Positions 37,561-49,980 of a stretch of 64,000 nucleotides of DNA are shown one piece after another. The DNA is taken from positions 28,655,732-28,719,731 of the forward strand of contig NC_054886.1 of the NCBI RefSeq assembly GCF_018320785.1. The letters run 5' to 3'. Under the pieces are notes generated by a model. It did not search any database, was not told the DNA's origin, and was given only the letters and a program-made list of their open reading frames with translations. Both the position numbers and the translations under genes were made by a program. This DNA comes from Cheilinus undulatus. Its lineage: Eukaryota > Chordata > Actinopteri > Labriformes > Labridae. Every line of letters begins with the position of its first letter. The first letter of the stretch is position 1.

Positions 37561-38750
37561 TAGTAGAAATTATAGCAAACATGCAATGTCCTCATATGTG
37601 CTTGCTGGGTCTTAGGTTAAACATACCAGTAGCACATAAGAGAAGAGAAGGAAATATATAAATCACTCAAATTCCATAACATATTTCATGTTTTGTTGGG
37701 GTGGTAGGGTATTGAAAGTATCATTATCCGTGTTGTATGTCGGTCCAGTAGGTGTCAGATGTTGGTACCATGCCGGTACCGGATTATGTTTACATGTGGC
37801 TTCTTTGTTGCATGGTACGGCTTTAACTTGTGGGTGGTAGGCCGACTCCTGAGCCCAGTATAGAACCAACGCTCTGCCACCATGGGGCCCAAAGATCACA
37901 AGCATTCAACATTGACCTTCAACCTTGTCCCTTGTGAGAAGAGATTTCTTCAGATTTTCTGAATCTTTTGAGGATATTTTGAACTGTAGATGGCAGGATA
38001 TTCAAAGTCTTCACATGGAACATTCCTGATATTGTTCCACAATTTTCTAGAGACATTCTTTAGCAGATTAGTGAACCTCTGCCCATCCAAATCCCTACTT
38101 TTTTCAGATGTGTCGCCATCACCAAATTCCAAATGAGTTCATATTTTACATAAACTGGTAAAATTTCTTAGTTTCAATATCTGATATGTTGTTTATGTTT
38201 TATTGTGAATAAAATATAGGTTTGTGAGATTTGAACATCATTGCTATCTGCTTTATTTTACATTTACACAGCATCCCAAATGTCTTTGAATTGGGTTTTA
38301 TTTTTATGGGCTCATAAATGAATTTTTACCAACCATTCCAACAGGACTTCTGCCAACTGGGTATATTTTTAATCTAGTTTTGCATTTTTTAATCAAGTTT
38401 AATCTGCACAAACTTTATTTTGATGCTGCAAAGAAGCGATTCGGAGTTGCTTGCCAGTTTCCACAACACAGAATCGGTGATGATGGATTCAACCACTTCA
38501 GGACTGGTTAGCTTATCTTGAAAGCATGATGCAGGCTAAGATAAATGAGGGCAGGAGAGCCACAGTTGGGAATTAACTACTGATAAGAGAAGAGGACAAA
38601 TAACGGAATTCATTGGGAACTGATTTTCCATGCTGAAAGTTGTAATGAGGTTGGGTTTTGACAACGACTGGGGTAAGGGGGCGACGGTGAGTCTTTTTTA
38701 AACTGGTTAACTGTTGGAAATGTAAACAGAGGAGGGAGAAAAGCATAGAG

Positions 38751-40156
38751 CAGGGGTCATCAAGTACAGCTGCACAAGGCTTGGATTTAGTCTCAACAGA
38801 AACTCTGGGAGCTGGACTTTCAAATACACAAAAATTAAAGGAATAATTTATATTATTTTAGTCATTACCAGTGAGATCTACCTCTATTATCTATAACGCA
38901 GCAGGCCACAAGGAGAAAGGCCTGACAACAGAATAGGCCGGACCCCTGAAAGTCACAGAGGATGGGCCCTCCCCAGCTGTCATTTAGCACCAATATTAAC
39001 CAATTTTACACTTTTAACCCTTTTTTGATACTTTTTGCCCCCTTTTGCCTCTTTAACACAAGTTTTTGAAAGATTTTAACCCCATTTAAACCACTTTTCA
39101 TGCATGTTTTATCCCCTTTGTGACACTCATCATTTTTTGCCACTTTTCTATTTTGCCACTTTTTAACCCCTTGTCATTACATTTTTTCAACAATTTTTGC
39201 AACATTAAAACCAATTTTTTCGACTTTTAACCCACTGTTGATATTTTTTGCCTCTTCCACCTGATTTTTGAAAGATTTTAACCCAATTTAAAACACTTTT
39301 CTTGCCTGTTTTACCCCCTTTGTGACACTCATCAATTTTTTGCCACTTTTCTAATTTGTCCACTTTTTAACCCCTTGTTATTACTTTTTTCAACATTTTT
39401 TGCAACTTTTAAACCAATTTTTGCCACTTTAGTTGATACTTTTGCCCCTTGTTGCCTCTTTTAAAGAATTTCTTTTGAAAGATTTTAACCCAATTTAAAA
39501 CACTTTTCCTTTGTGCTACTCTTTTACCCAAGTTTTCCCATTTTTCTAATTTTTTATCCCCTTTTCATTACTTTTTAAAAAGACTTTATGCAACTTTTCA
39601 ACCAATTTTTCCCACTTTAACCCATTGTTGATACTTTTTGCTCATTGTTGCCTCTTCAACACAATTTTTGACAGATTTTAACCACTTTTAAACCACTTTT
39701 CCTGCATGTTTTACCCCCTTTGTGCCACTCTTTTATCAATTTTTCCACTTCTCAACCTCTTTTCATTACTTTCTTGCACTACTTTTTTTGTCATTTGTAA
39801 CCAATTTTTGATACCTTTTGTGCCTTTTTTCCTCTTTGACCATTTTTTGCCACATTTAACCTCTTTTCACCACTTTATCTGGCCATTTTTGCAGCACTTC
39901 TGTCAACCCTTTTTAAATACTTACTAATAATGACAGTAAATATCTGAAAAAAACAGATCAAATGTTAAGTCATTCTAAAACCTTTTCAATGTTATTTTTT
40001 GCAGGATGGATTAAACTGCTGCAGACATTTAAAGCCAAAAGATACTCTTAAAATCTTCTTTTCCTCTTTTTCTGAATTTAACGATCTTTCGGGGGCCGGA
40101 CAGGAAGCTCTGGGGGGCCTGATGTGGCCCCCAGCCCCCCCAGTTGATGACCAGTG
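38751..40156. mobile_element. hAT-type element with perfect 8-bp duplication and ~200-bp internal repeats
   Basis: The ends are CAGGGGTCATCAAGT and, inverted from the right, CACTGGTCATCAACTGG. The flanks are GCATAGAG at 38743-38750 and 40157-40164, identical. The interior (39000-39930) is built of 'ttttgccacttttaaccc' words in about four larger units; 'agattttaaccc' recurs at about 39072, 39273, 39481 and 39673. No transposase remains. Confidence 0.9.
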
Positions 40157-40164
40157 GCATAGAG

Positions 40165-41426
40165 GGAGAATGGAAATGAGAGGTTGGATGGGTCGTCCAC
40201 TGGGAGCTCTGGAGCCAAAAAATAGAGACAGCAGACCTCAGATATGGTTCATGCATTAACTCAGTGCTTGCAGCCATTTAGTCAGGAAGTAAACAGAGAT
40301 TATATTTGGGGCTAAAGACAGGAAGTGTCTCAAATACAGTATATGGTTGATATATTAAGATTAAATGACAAGTCAAGAAAATTTCTAGACAGTTTTTTGT
40401 GTTTAATTATCCAACAATTTATCAGCTGGATTAATGAATCTGATTTTGTTGATTTTAAGAAAACATGCCTGTATCAGAGCTGTCTTTCACCACCGATTTT
40501 TAGGAGAAACATGAAAGCAATGCTTTAAATTCTTTACTGTCATCCATCTATAAATATATCACCAAAGCAGGAGACGATATAAATCACAAAGATCCCTCAG
40601 ATTGGTTCATGATATCCTCATGCCTGTGTTTTCTATTATACAGAAAATGCTTCAGTGCAGCCCTACTAGATTGGAAAAAACGTCCCGTTAGAGTAGTTGC
40701 CATAACAAATAAACAGAAACCACAGCAGCTTGGTGTGCTTACCAGGCTCTTAAGCTGGCTCTCTGTGTGACTCTATCTGATGGAGTGATTCAGTTACAAA
40801 GCCAGAGAAAGAAAGCAAACACAGAAATGGGAGGAAAAGACAAAAACATGATGCAAGATTTGGAGTTTGCTGCTGAAACACAGAGGACACATTTTTTCTT
40901 GATGCATCTTAAAGATTTAAGGAGTCGGGGCCTGAGTCATACCTCTGATTTATTAACATGAAACTCATCCTGCAGGAAACGGGAGATGTTGACTCTTCAT
41001 GAAACAGAGGTATTTGCTCTAAAATGTTTGATTTTGTGCCTAAAATCCTCGTGTTACAACCTTCTCAGTTCTTCATTAGCCTTCTGCCACATTATATAAG
41101 TAGTGACACGTACACGTGTGTGGTGTTTTTGGGTGGCAGCGTCGCTCTTTATTCTCTTCATTCTTATATTTCATCACGTCTTTTTACATTTCTGAGTTGT
41201 CAACGTTGCGCCTTGATGTCTGGTCACATTACAGACTGCATCAGATAAGGAAAATAAGAGGACTGACTGAGGAGGGGCCCACAAAAGAAAATAAGTGAGT
41301 GGATTTTTCAACGTATGTCTATGTGGAAGTGAAAGCATAAAATATAGCAGAAAGTCTGAAAAACAGCAGAATTCAGAACCTAGCATATCATGGAGATTGT
41401 TTTATCAGATTTTTGCAGCTCAGATA
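40165..41426. other. intergenic, nothing recognised
   Basis: Unique-looking sequence without a supported exon or mobile element. Confidence 0.45.
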
Positions 41427-42201
41427 CACTATATTGCCAAAAGTATTCACTCACCCATCCAAATAATTGAAATCAGGTGTTCCAATCACTTCCACAGGTG
41501 TATAAATCAAGCACCTAGGCATGCAGACTGTTTCTACAAACATTGGTGAAAAAATGGGTCGCTCTCAGGAGCTCAGTGAATTACAGTTGTGAAATTTCCT
41601 TGCTCCTAAATATTCCACGGTTAACTGTCGGTGGTATTATAACGAGAGACGCATTCTCTGGAGTGACGAATCGTGCTTCTCCATCTGTCAACCTGATGGA
41701 TTAGTCTGGGTTTGGTGGTTGCCAGGAGAACGGTACTTGTCTGACTGCATTGTGCCAAGTGTAAAGTTTGGTGGAGGGGGGATTATGATGTGGGCTTATT
41801 TTTCAGGAGCTGGGCTTGGCCCCTTAGTTCCAGTGAAAGAAACTCTGAATGCTTCAGCATACCAAGAGATTTTGGACAATTCCATGCTCCCGACTTTGTG
41901 GGAACAGTTTGGGGATGGCCCCTTCCTGTTCCAACATGACTGTGCACCAGTGCACAAAGCAAGGTCCATAAAGACATGGATGAGAGAGTTTGGTCTGGAT
42001 CAACTTGACTGGCCTGCACAGAGTCCTGACCTCAACCCGACAGAGCACCTTTGGGATGAATTAGAGCGGAGACTGAGAGCCAGGCCTTCTCGTCCAACAT
42101 CAGTGTGTGACCTCACAAATGTGCTTCTGGAAGAATGGTCAAAAATTCCCATAAACACACTCCTAAACCTTGTGGAAAGCCTTCCCAGAAGTAAAGCATA
42201 G
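41427..42201 (+). mobile_element. Tc1-like transposon, internally deleted, catalytic C-terminal half open
   Basis: The left end 'cactatattgccaaaagtat' follows a TA. About 200 bp of 5' sequence jump, near 41640, straight to the catalytic region: the N-terminal DNA-binding part is deleted. From about 41655 an open frame runs to the stop at 42199-42201. It reads WSDESCFS, then [25 protein letters not shown] and [20 protein letters not shown]. The second Asp (QHD) and the Glu (NPTE) are 34 residues apart, the DD34E spacing of Tc1. No start methionine precedes it and the right terminal repeat is absent, so it is not active by itself. Confidence 0.9.
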
Positions 42202-43481
42202 TGCATCCACTTGTTTTTCAGAGTATTCACTGTTTTTATCAGTTAAATTTTTCGTACGCCAGTTGGCAGTGGAACATCAAAGCTGAGGCTTATGCACTCA
42301 CCTGTATGGGAGTTAGTCTTCTGGATAAAGAGGATATGCATAAAAAAAATCTGTTGGATAATTTTAAAACCCATTATGAAACATATTTTTGCAGCTAGAT
42401 AGGAGAAACAGATCAACATGGCTTCAGCTGGGAGTGTTACGTACCTATTAAGCCTCATAATCAGTCCTCTGATGGAATTCGTAAACCTGTTTCATCCTGT
42501 CTTGGTCCAGTCGTGACCCCCTCTGTTCCCTCCCTCTCTGCAGACAGCGGTGCCGGTCAGTCTTGAGAATGAGGGCCGTCCGTCAGTGAGCGCTAAGTGG
42601 CCGTTTCATAAAGATAAGTGCCATTCAGAAAAGAGAGAGAGACCGTGAATGATTCAAAGGGCAGCTTATGGTAGAGACTGTCAACACCTGGATATAAGGG
42701 GAGCGTTTGGATGTACAGTAACCTGTGGGTGAACTCTGCTGTAGACCAAATGGACCCCTTTGATGGATGGAAAAGCACTGATAATGTCCTTTAATGCCAC
42801 GAAGACAGGAAGTGCTTGGATTCTTTGTATTTGAAAGAACAGGGCACTACAGAAGTGGTTCTGCTTTCCAGTTTCTCCTGTAAACGGTTGTCAAAATACT
42901 GGAGCTTTTAGCCAAGTTGGTTCCATGTTATTCAACTTAAGTCAAGTACAGTTAAATGTATTCTGCTGGAGTTAATACAGCGCATAATTAATGTTTTAAA
43001 GGGGGTAAAAGAATCAGGAGTCAGAGGGTTCATTTGGCAGGTCAGGACTCCACATCTGGATGGATTTGTCTTTGTTGCAACATAAGAGCCTGACTGAGAG
43101 AATAAAATATTGGTACAAGGAGCGTTACAGGTTATACATTCATTTCTGAACAGCATTAGGTCATTTTAAATGTCAGGTGATAGACATTTTGAAGCCTGAA
43201 CCCTAAGCCCAATGGAAAGCCTGTTCTAAAATGATGAATCAGACCTTAAACTAAACACCAAACCTATGAAGAAGACAGAGTGGTGACATTTACCCCGCAG
43301 ACATGTGCAGTTTGTTCTGCGCATTGTGCAATGTCTTGTAACCTTTTATTTCCCTCTGCACTAAAGGAGAGGTACTCACAGCAAAAGAGCTCTGTGTCTG
43401 CTTTTTATTGTCCCTTTTGAATTCAAGGAGGTCCAGAAAATCTTCTCTTTGTTCTGCACCATGCTGCCCTCTGCTGGAGAC
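42202..43481. other. intergenic, nothing recognised
   Basis: No supported gene or element. Confidence 0.45.
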
Positions 43482-43489
43482 CTGCAGAG

Positions 43490-44877
43490 CAGTGGTTTTC
43501 AAACAAGGCACACCTGAGGTTAAGCCAAAATCTCAGGGCACACCATATTTAAGTCGATACGAAATACACTTTTTAAATCAAGTTGGCCTATAATGGAGGA
43601 TAAAGGGGGGAGCTTTCTGGGGCCCAGCCCACTGGGGGATCATGATGATGGTAAAAGTGGGTAAAAAGTTGCAAAAAAAAAAGTCAGAAATGGGTGAAAA
43701 TTGGTAAAAAAAAAAAAAAAAAAGTGGCCAATTAATGGGTTGCAATTGGTAAAAACTTGTTAAAAGAGTCAAAATACTGGCAAAAATGGGTTGCAGGTGG
43801 TCTAAAAGGGTTAAATGGTGTAAGAAGGTGGTTAAAATGGGTTTAAAGCAATAAAAAAGGGCAAAATTGGGCAAAAAAAGTGGTCAAACGAAGGCAAAAG
43901 TGGGCACAAATTGGCAAAAGGGTGGCATAAATGGGTTGAAAGTGTCAAAAAGGTGGCAAAATAGATTACAAGTGGCAGAGAAGTGGCAATAAAGGGTTAA
44001 TGTTGCTAAAAGGTGGTAAAAAAGTTGTTAAAAGTGATGGGAAAAAATGGCCAAACAATAGCAAAGTTGCACAAAAAGGTAGCAAAAATGGGTTGAATGT
44101 GGCAAAAAGTAAAAAAAAAAACAAGTGGCATAAATGGGTCAAAAGTAGTAATAAGAAGTGGCAAAATGCTAAAAAAAAAATAATAATAATAAAGCAGCAA
44201 AATCGTTGAAGTTGTCAAAAGAAGTGGCAAAAATGGTAGTAATGGGTGGCAAGAATAGGATCCTAGCACCAATGCTACTGATCCAACACACATGCACTGA
44301 TCCATCCATCCATTTTCTATACCCCTTATTCCATTCCAGGTCGGGGGTGGGCTGGAGCCTATCCCAGCTGTCATTGGGCGAGAGGCAGGGTACACTCTGG
44401 ACTGGTCGCCAGCCAATCGCAGGGCTGACATATAGAGACAGACAACCAGGCAAGCTCACATTCACACCTACAGCCAATTTAGAGTGATCAATTAACATAA
44501 AGAGCATGTTTTTGGTGGTGGGAGGAAGCCAGAGTACCTGGAGAGAACCCACACGTGCACGGGGAGAACATGCAAACTCCACACAGAAAAGCCCCGTTCA
44601 GGAAGCGAACCAGCAACCTTCTTGCTGTGAGGCAACACCACTAACTGCTGCACCGCCACACTTGCACTGACATCATCAATAAATCACAACACCCATTCTC
44701 TGGGGTTTTTCAGGGGTCCAGCCAGATCTGTGGGCAGGCCTGGTTACAGTACTTGCCATAAAGTTGTAGTTATAATGTATTGTACATGTATTGTGTATGT
44801 ATTGTGTATTGTATTGTACACCTAGACTTGCCTTAAGGCATACTAGTTTGCCTTGCCACACCATTTGAGAACCACTG
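43490..44877. mobile_element. hAT-like element (CAGTGGTTTTCAAA ends) carrying other repeats
   Basis: CAGTGGTTTTCAAAC at the left and 'tttgagaaccactg' at the right are inverted partners. The flanks are CTGCAGAG (43482-43489) and CTGTAGAG (44878-44885), 7 of 8 identical. Inside are a fragment of the CAGGGGTTCTCAACC family with its GTGGCAAAAATGGG array (43590-44250) and an RTE LINE tail (44281-44660). Confidence 0.8.
44281..44660 (-). mobile_element. 3' tail of an RTE-type LINE (Rex3/Expander-like)
   Basis: On the minus strand the sequence ends in 'gaaaatggatggatggatca', the short-repeat tail of fish RTE LINEs. It is preceded by the abundant block that reads 'gtttgcatgttctccccgtg', 'ctctaaattggctgtaggtg' and 'aggctccagcccaccccc'. 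5' truncated, no intact reverse transcriptase. Confidence 0.8.
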
Positions 44878-45129
44878 CTGTAGAGGAAGCACTGGAAGCA
44901 CATGTACAGCACAGCAGAAAGACCAGATCCTTCCAGGACTGTCATTAAATCAAGAATTATAAGCACGTTGCGCTTTGTGTATGATGTAGTACTGGCTGAC
45001 AACAGTAGGTGGCAGTGTGACAAACCAATCACATCATGTACATGTAAAGAAAATAGAGGTGTTAGTGGCTTCTCACAGTAGGTAGCAAAACCATGAAATG
45101 AACATTTAAATTTGAAGAGGCGAAAAAAA

Positions 45130-45904
45130 AAGTAGTGAAAGGGGTTTAAAACCCTTTTTTTTTTGTCAGTTTTAAACCCCTTCCAATACTTTTTTCTGCC
45201 TGTTTTGCCACCTCTAAACCAAATTTTGCCACTCTCCACCTATTGTTGGCTCTGTTGACCCATTATTAACCCCTCTTTACCACTTTTTAAGCCACACTTC
45301 ACAATTTAATAAGCCCATTTTTGCCAGTTTTAGCCATTTCTGTCAATTTCTGCCTCAAGTAACCCTTTTTGCCAGTTTACAATAATTTTTCATCCCAATT
45401 AACCAACTTTCCACTGATTTTTGCTACTTTAACACCATTTCAGCCAATTTTTAAATCACCTTTTAACACTTAATATTCCACTTTAACCCATTTTTGGTTA
45501 TTTTTTGCCACTCTAATCCAATTTTTGGCACTTTGGCACCCATTTCTGCTACTTTTAAACTCCAATTTCACCACCTTTCCCAGCATGTTTTGCCATTATT
45601 AACCTATTTTAGCTGTTTTTAATGTATTCTAATTCTGTTTTAAACAAAAGGATGGACATTTTTAAGAGGGCTACTTTCTGCGCAAATGAATGAAAAAGAT
45701 ATTTGTTTCTTTGATACGAGTAGGTAGGTTAAATATAAAATACCACAGCTTAACTTTACAATGGACCACGATTTTGCTGGCCCCCAGTTTGGCTGGGCCA
45801 TTTTCCCCCTAATGGGATGACTGTTTTCAGCCACCTTCAGGTACAGTAGGGGTCCCTGATCTCTGACACCTTTATTTTGGGGGCTGAAAAGGTTGAGAAC
45901 CCTT
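45130..45904 (-). mobile_element. hAT-like element (CAGGGGTTCTCAACC family), reverse
   Basis: The right end 'ctgaaaaggttgagaaccct' is the inverse of the start at 56286. The adjacent 'attttgggggctg' and 'ggtacagtaggggtccctg' blocks also match that copy. 45150-45620 holds the array 'ttttgccacttttaacc'. The left end is not found. Confidence 0.65.
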
Positions 45905-46985
45905 GAATTAAAGGGTCATCTGAGCAATCTGTAACCTCTTATTTATGGCTTGTACTATTTGTGGTTGGACATGTCTTCATTTGAGGCTGAAAAGGACCCT
46001 CAACCTAAAGTTTTAGGGCCCAGAAAGGGTTAATTGTGGGGCCAAGATTTTGTTTAATGACCTATTTTATGATGTGTGCTGCAAGCATGCAGAGGGGTAT
46101 ATAAGAGGACTGGTTGGGGCGTACATTGCACATTCTGCCATGGTCATTCTGTGGTCCTGGTTGGTGTGTCCCTCTGCAGGTGTGAATTTAACCCAGAAAG
46201 CTTCTCATTCATTTCTGACTTTTTACCCAGTTGAGTCTGGGGAGTGGTAGGGGTTCTTCTTAGCCCCTATGCTCTTGTCGTCACAATGATGACAAGAGCC
46301 TGGCATCTGTTCAGACAGCTAGGATGCAGTGTGAGTGAATCAGCATGCTTCCTGCCGACCATCGGCATGATCCCGGTGCTCCCTATCCCTGGAAGTTACG
46401 AGAAGGACCGGCTCTTGATGAAACCACAAACTAAAGAACTGGGGGGAATTCTTTTCTAAAATACCCGGGCAGTGGGGTTCCAGGAACTGGACCTTTGTTA
46501 GCCATATACCTGACTTATGGAACTGGAACCCATTGTTCAGTCTAACCACACACAATGGGGACGGCATGAGACAAGCATTTGTGTTTACAGGACATGTGAC
46601 TTCTGTGGAAGTGCAGATCATGACACACTTTAGCGACAAAAATTAAACAGGATAGATCATGGGACACATGATTACAACCAGAGGAAAGAAAAGGAGAGTT
46701 TCCAAGGAAACGCTGCAGGAAATGTGTTGAACACAGCTGGAAACTTTAAATAACAGTTAAAAGGGCCTTAAAGCAGAAGAGTATAATGTCGGAAAGGGAG
46801 ACAGTGTGAAAGCATTGCTAGACAATGTAGAAGTAGTGAAAGGTTATACATGACTACTCTGACAGGCTAACCTTAGTCTTAGCAACTGTGCTCTTCAGTA
46901 CCTGTATGGGCTGGATAATGGGGTGGATGTGGAGGCTGTAGATGCCCTCACAGGGGCTCTAAACTAGCTGAATGAGGAGGCTGGA
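45905..46985. other. unassigned segment
   Basis: It contains a TATA-like 'ggggtatataagagga' at about 46095. I could not find long terminal repeats or a coding frame around it, so I leave it unassigned. Confidence 0.35.
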
Positions 46986-47165
46986 ACATTGGGACTACTA
47001 CTGGACCAAAAAAGAGATCCAGGCATTCAGGGCTGCCATAGACTGTCTGTGGATGCTGAAAGTGTAGACGTTGTGAAGGAGTTCACCCATCTTGGCAGTG
47101 TTATCTAGCGACCCTCTAACTGCAAAGCTGAGATCAACCACACGGAGTGATGGGTTCACTGGGCC
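46986..47165 (+). pseudogene. decayed LINE reverse-transcriptase fragment
   Basis: Plus-strand residues near 47065-47140 read VVKEFTHLGSVI, a stop, then PSNCKAEI. This resembles the post-RT segment (EFxYLGSxIS...AEI) of fish non-LTR retrotransposons. It is cut off by the hAT element that follows. Confidence 0.55.
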
Positions 47166-47185
47166 ATACTGTGTAGCGCCAAAAG

Positions 47186-48069
47186 CAGTGTTACTCAATC
47201 CTGCTCAACCATAGAGCCAAATTGTTGAAAAATACCTTTGCAAGAGCCACAAAAAAAAGTGGTGAAAAGTGGAAAAAAACGGCTTGAAGTGGCAATAACA
47301 ATAAGTTAAAGGTGGCAAAATGGGTGAAAAGGGGCAAAAATGGAAAGGAAAAGTGAAAAAAGGGACAGAAAGTAGCAAAAATTGACGAGAAGTGACAAAA
47401 AAATGAGTTACAGTTGGTGTAAAATGGTCCAAAAGTGGCAAAAACGTGGCAATAAAAATGAGTGAAAAGTGACTTAAACGGGCAAAAAGTAGTCAAAAGT
47501 GGCAAAAATAGGCAAAAAAGGAAACAAGTGGTATTTAGTGGCATAAGGCAGCTGAAATGGGCAAAAACTGGAACAAAATGGTGAAAAAGGGCAAAAATGG
47601 GTTAAGAGTGGCTAAAAGAAGTGGGTAAAACTAGGCAAAAACGAGGAAAAAAGTGGTATTCAATGACATAAGGTAGCTTAAATGGGTGAAAAGTGGTGAA
47701 AAAGGGCAGAAATTGGACAAAAGTGGCAAAAAGAAGTGGCAACAATGGGCAAAATGGAGGAAACAAGTGGTATTTAATGGCAAAAGGCACCTTAAATTGG
47801 TGAGAACTAGAAAAAAATCGGGAAAGGGGTCAAAAATGGGATAAGAGTGGTTAAAGGAAGTGGCTAAAAAGTGGAAAAAATGGGCAAAAAAGTAGGAAAA
47901 ATTGGTATTGAATGGCAAAGAGTTGCATAAATGGGTGAGAAGTGGCAAAAATTGGGACAAAGGGCAACAAAGTTTTCCTTAATTAAGGTTTTCTGGATGA
48001 ATAATATTTAAATAAAGACATAAAAGAGCCACAAATAATCACAGAAGAGCCACACATTGAGTATCGATT
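47186..48069. mobile_element. hAT-type element, same family as 13217-14250
   Basis: The left end CAGTGTTACTCAATCCTGCT and the following 'gagccacaaaaaaaagtgg' match the 13.2-kb element. At the right 'gagccacacattgagtatc' matches its right subterminal region. The flanks GCCAAAAG (47178-47185) and GCCTAAAG (48070-48077) match at 7 of 8. The interior is the GTGGCAAAAATGGG-like array. Confidence 0.8.
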
Positions 48070-48379
48070 GCCTAAAGTGTCTGGACACACAGAGTCAGGA
48101 GAAAACTGCCACCAAACTTTAAGATCATTTTACCAGGAAGGGGAAACTAGAGAGAAACAATTACCAGTTTACTTCTGTATCCTCAGTAATGTAATCCATC
48201 TGATAAGGTTTTACTGTCTATCATTGATAGACTGCAGCTGTTTACTCCAAAGTCCAGAGCCGCTGTGATCACATTTCCCTCAAGAGCTTGAGGACAAACA
48301 CAGGTGGACTTTACGGGAATCCTCAGACCTCTAAAGCCTCCTGCTGTCAGAAACACCTTTGTTCTCTCTCTAATTTTTT

Positions 48380-49500
48380 TGTTTGTTTGTTTGTTTTTTG
48401 TTTTTTTGTCACATTTGCACATTTTTGCTGTTTTATAATAAAATTTGCAACTCTAACTGCATTTCAACATTTTTTCCCTCCAAATTTTTCCTTTCTCAAC
48501 CCATATTTGCAGCTTTATCCCATTTTTGCTTCCTGTTACCTCTTTTTGACACCTGTTTCACCAATTTTTGCCACTTTTTAACTGCATTTCATCATTTTCC
48601 TACCAATTTTTTCCTTTCTTAACCCATTTGTGCAGCTTTATCCCATTTTGTCTTTTTTTTTTACCACTTTTACCTATTTTCCATGCTTCATCATTTTTTC
48701 CCACCAATTTCAGCCCCTTTTTTCCTTTTTCAACCCATATTTACTCCTTTATTCCATTTTTTTTTGTCATTTTTACCACTTGTTCGACCAATTTTTGCCA
48801 CTTTAAACCATTTTTTTGATACTTTTTAACTGCTTTTCATCATTCATCTACCCATGTTTCCTTTCTAAACCCATCTGTGCAGCTTTGTCCTGTTTTGACC
48901 CCATTAAACTATTCTTTTGCCACTTGTACCCATTTTCCCTGTATATAACATATGTTGCCACTCTTTAACTGCTTTTCTTTTTTTTTTCCTACCAATTTTT
49001 GCCCCTTTTGTCCTTTCTCAGCCATATTTGGTGCTTTGTTCCATTTTTTTTTTGCTAGCTATTACCTCGCTATGCCATTTATTTATCCCATTTTTGCCAC
49101 TTTTAACCATTTTTTGTCAATTTGTGCTCTTATTTTGCATTAATAATCTATTTTTTCTTTAAATTATTTCTGTTCCTTCTGATTTATTCTCTGATATCCT
49201 GGGATTTGTTCACATCATGGCTTAGCTATAAAGTCTAACATTACTTTCCTAATGGTTTACTTCAGTGTGCCCATCCACATTGTTAACATTACCAATAAAA
49301 GAGAAAGGGTTCACATTAAGGTGACACTACAGCATTAAAAAACTGAATTAAGTTTTGTTTTGATTGGTAATAATTATTCAAGTTAAAAAATATGGTTATC
49401 ACAGATTAACTTTACAATGAAGTATAATCTGGCTGACCTCCATTTGCCCCCAGTTTGGCCCTGAAAAGCTCTCCCCTTTATCCCCCCTCACTGGATGTAA
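48380..49500 (-). mobile_element. array of TTTTTGCCACTTTTAACC words, truncated hAT-like copy
   Basis: 48400-49150 is a pyrimidine-rich array, and 49390-49500 matches the inner side of the CAGGGGTTCTCAACC family ('tggctgacc...cccccagtttgg'), reverse orientation. Both extreme ends are missing. Confidence 0.55.
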
Positions 49501-49737
49501 CAATTGTATAAATACTTTAATCCAGGATTACACCTCTGATTTTTTCTGCTTTCTGTTCCATGTATGCTTAGTCTGAAATGTTTACTATGTGCTTTTTCAT
49601 TAATGTAATTGCCAGACTGTTCATGAATAAAGTTGTGGAAAAAAAAAACCTTGGAGGTATTTCCTTATGAAGTGGACGTACCTCCATTAAAGTGGCAGTG
49701 AAGCACAAAGAAAACAATGAAGAAGACATTCGTGTAT

Positions 49738-49980
49738 GACAAGATCATGGACAAGATACGGTATGACGGCACCGTCTAACTTCCGGTATGAAGTTGAAAT
49801 CCGCCGTCAGTTTCCGGTGATACCTGACAGAACTACGGAGCTCACCGCTATTTTATAACTCACCGCCAACGTGGGCAGCTTGTTTCAGACCCCGATCATG
49901 TTTATGGGACAACTTCTAGAGGGGAACGGGCATTCCGGAGGAACGGCGAGGGGCGAGGGACAATACTTCTGTCTGTGAGT
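49738..49980 (+). promoter_or_regulatory. CpG-rich promoter-like segment with possible first exon
   Basis: Several ETS-type words ('cttccgg' near 49780, 'ttccggtga' near 49813, 'attccgga' near 49933) lie in a locally CpG-rich patch without a TATA box. An ATG at about 49900 opens a frame of about 26 codons (MFMGQLLEGNGHSGG...) that runs to a consensus donor GTGAGT at about 49976. A short exon-like piece with AG acceptor and GTGAGT donor occurs at about 51345-51378, but linking them is a guess. The gene, if real, is not identified. Confidence 0.35.

Larger units (their letters stand above)
35440..38305 (-). mobile_element. Tc1/mariner-type relic, interrupted twice
   Basis: Pieces in order: 35440-35660 (C-terminal transposase side, minus strand), 36345-36760 (middle) and about 37784-38305 (N-terminal side and terminus 'tttgaattgggtttta'). 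They have the same left-to-right order as the copies at 18288 and 26940. The gaps are filled by a MITE (35663-36344) and by an AT-rich array with an unassigned segment (36780-37783). Confidence 0.7.

Noticed and set aside
44676..45239. 187-codon minus-strand frame
   Set aside because: It spans the end of one hAT element, flanking sequence and the array of another. No domain or splice context.
46050..46640. Possible LTR retrotransposon (TATA-like 'tatataagag')
   Set aside because: No matching second LTR, primer-binding site or gag/pol frame could be found.
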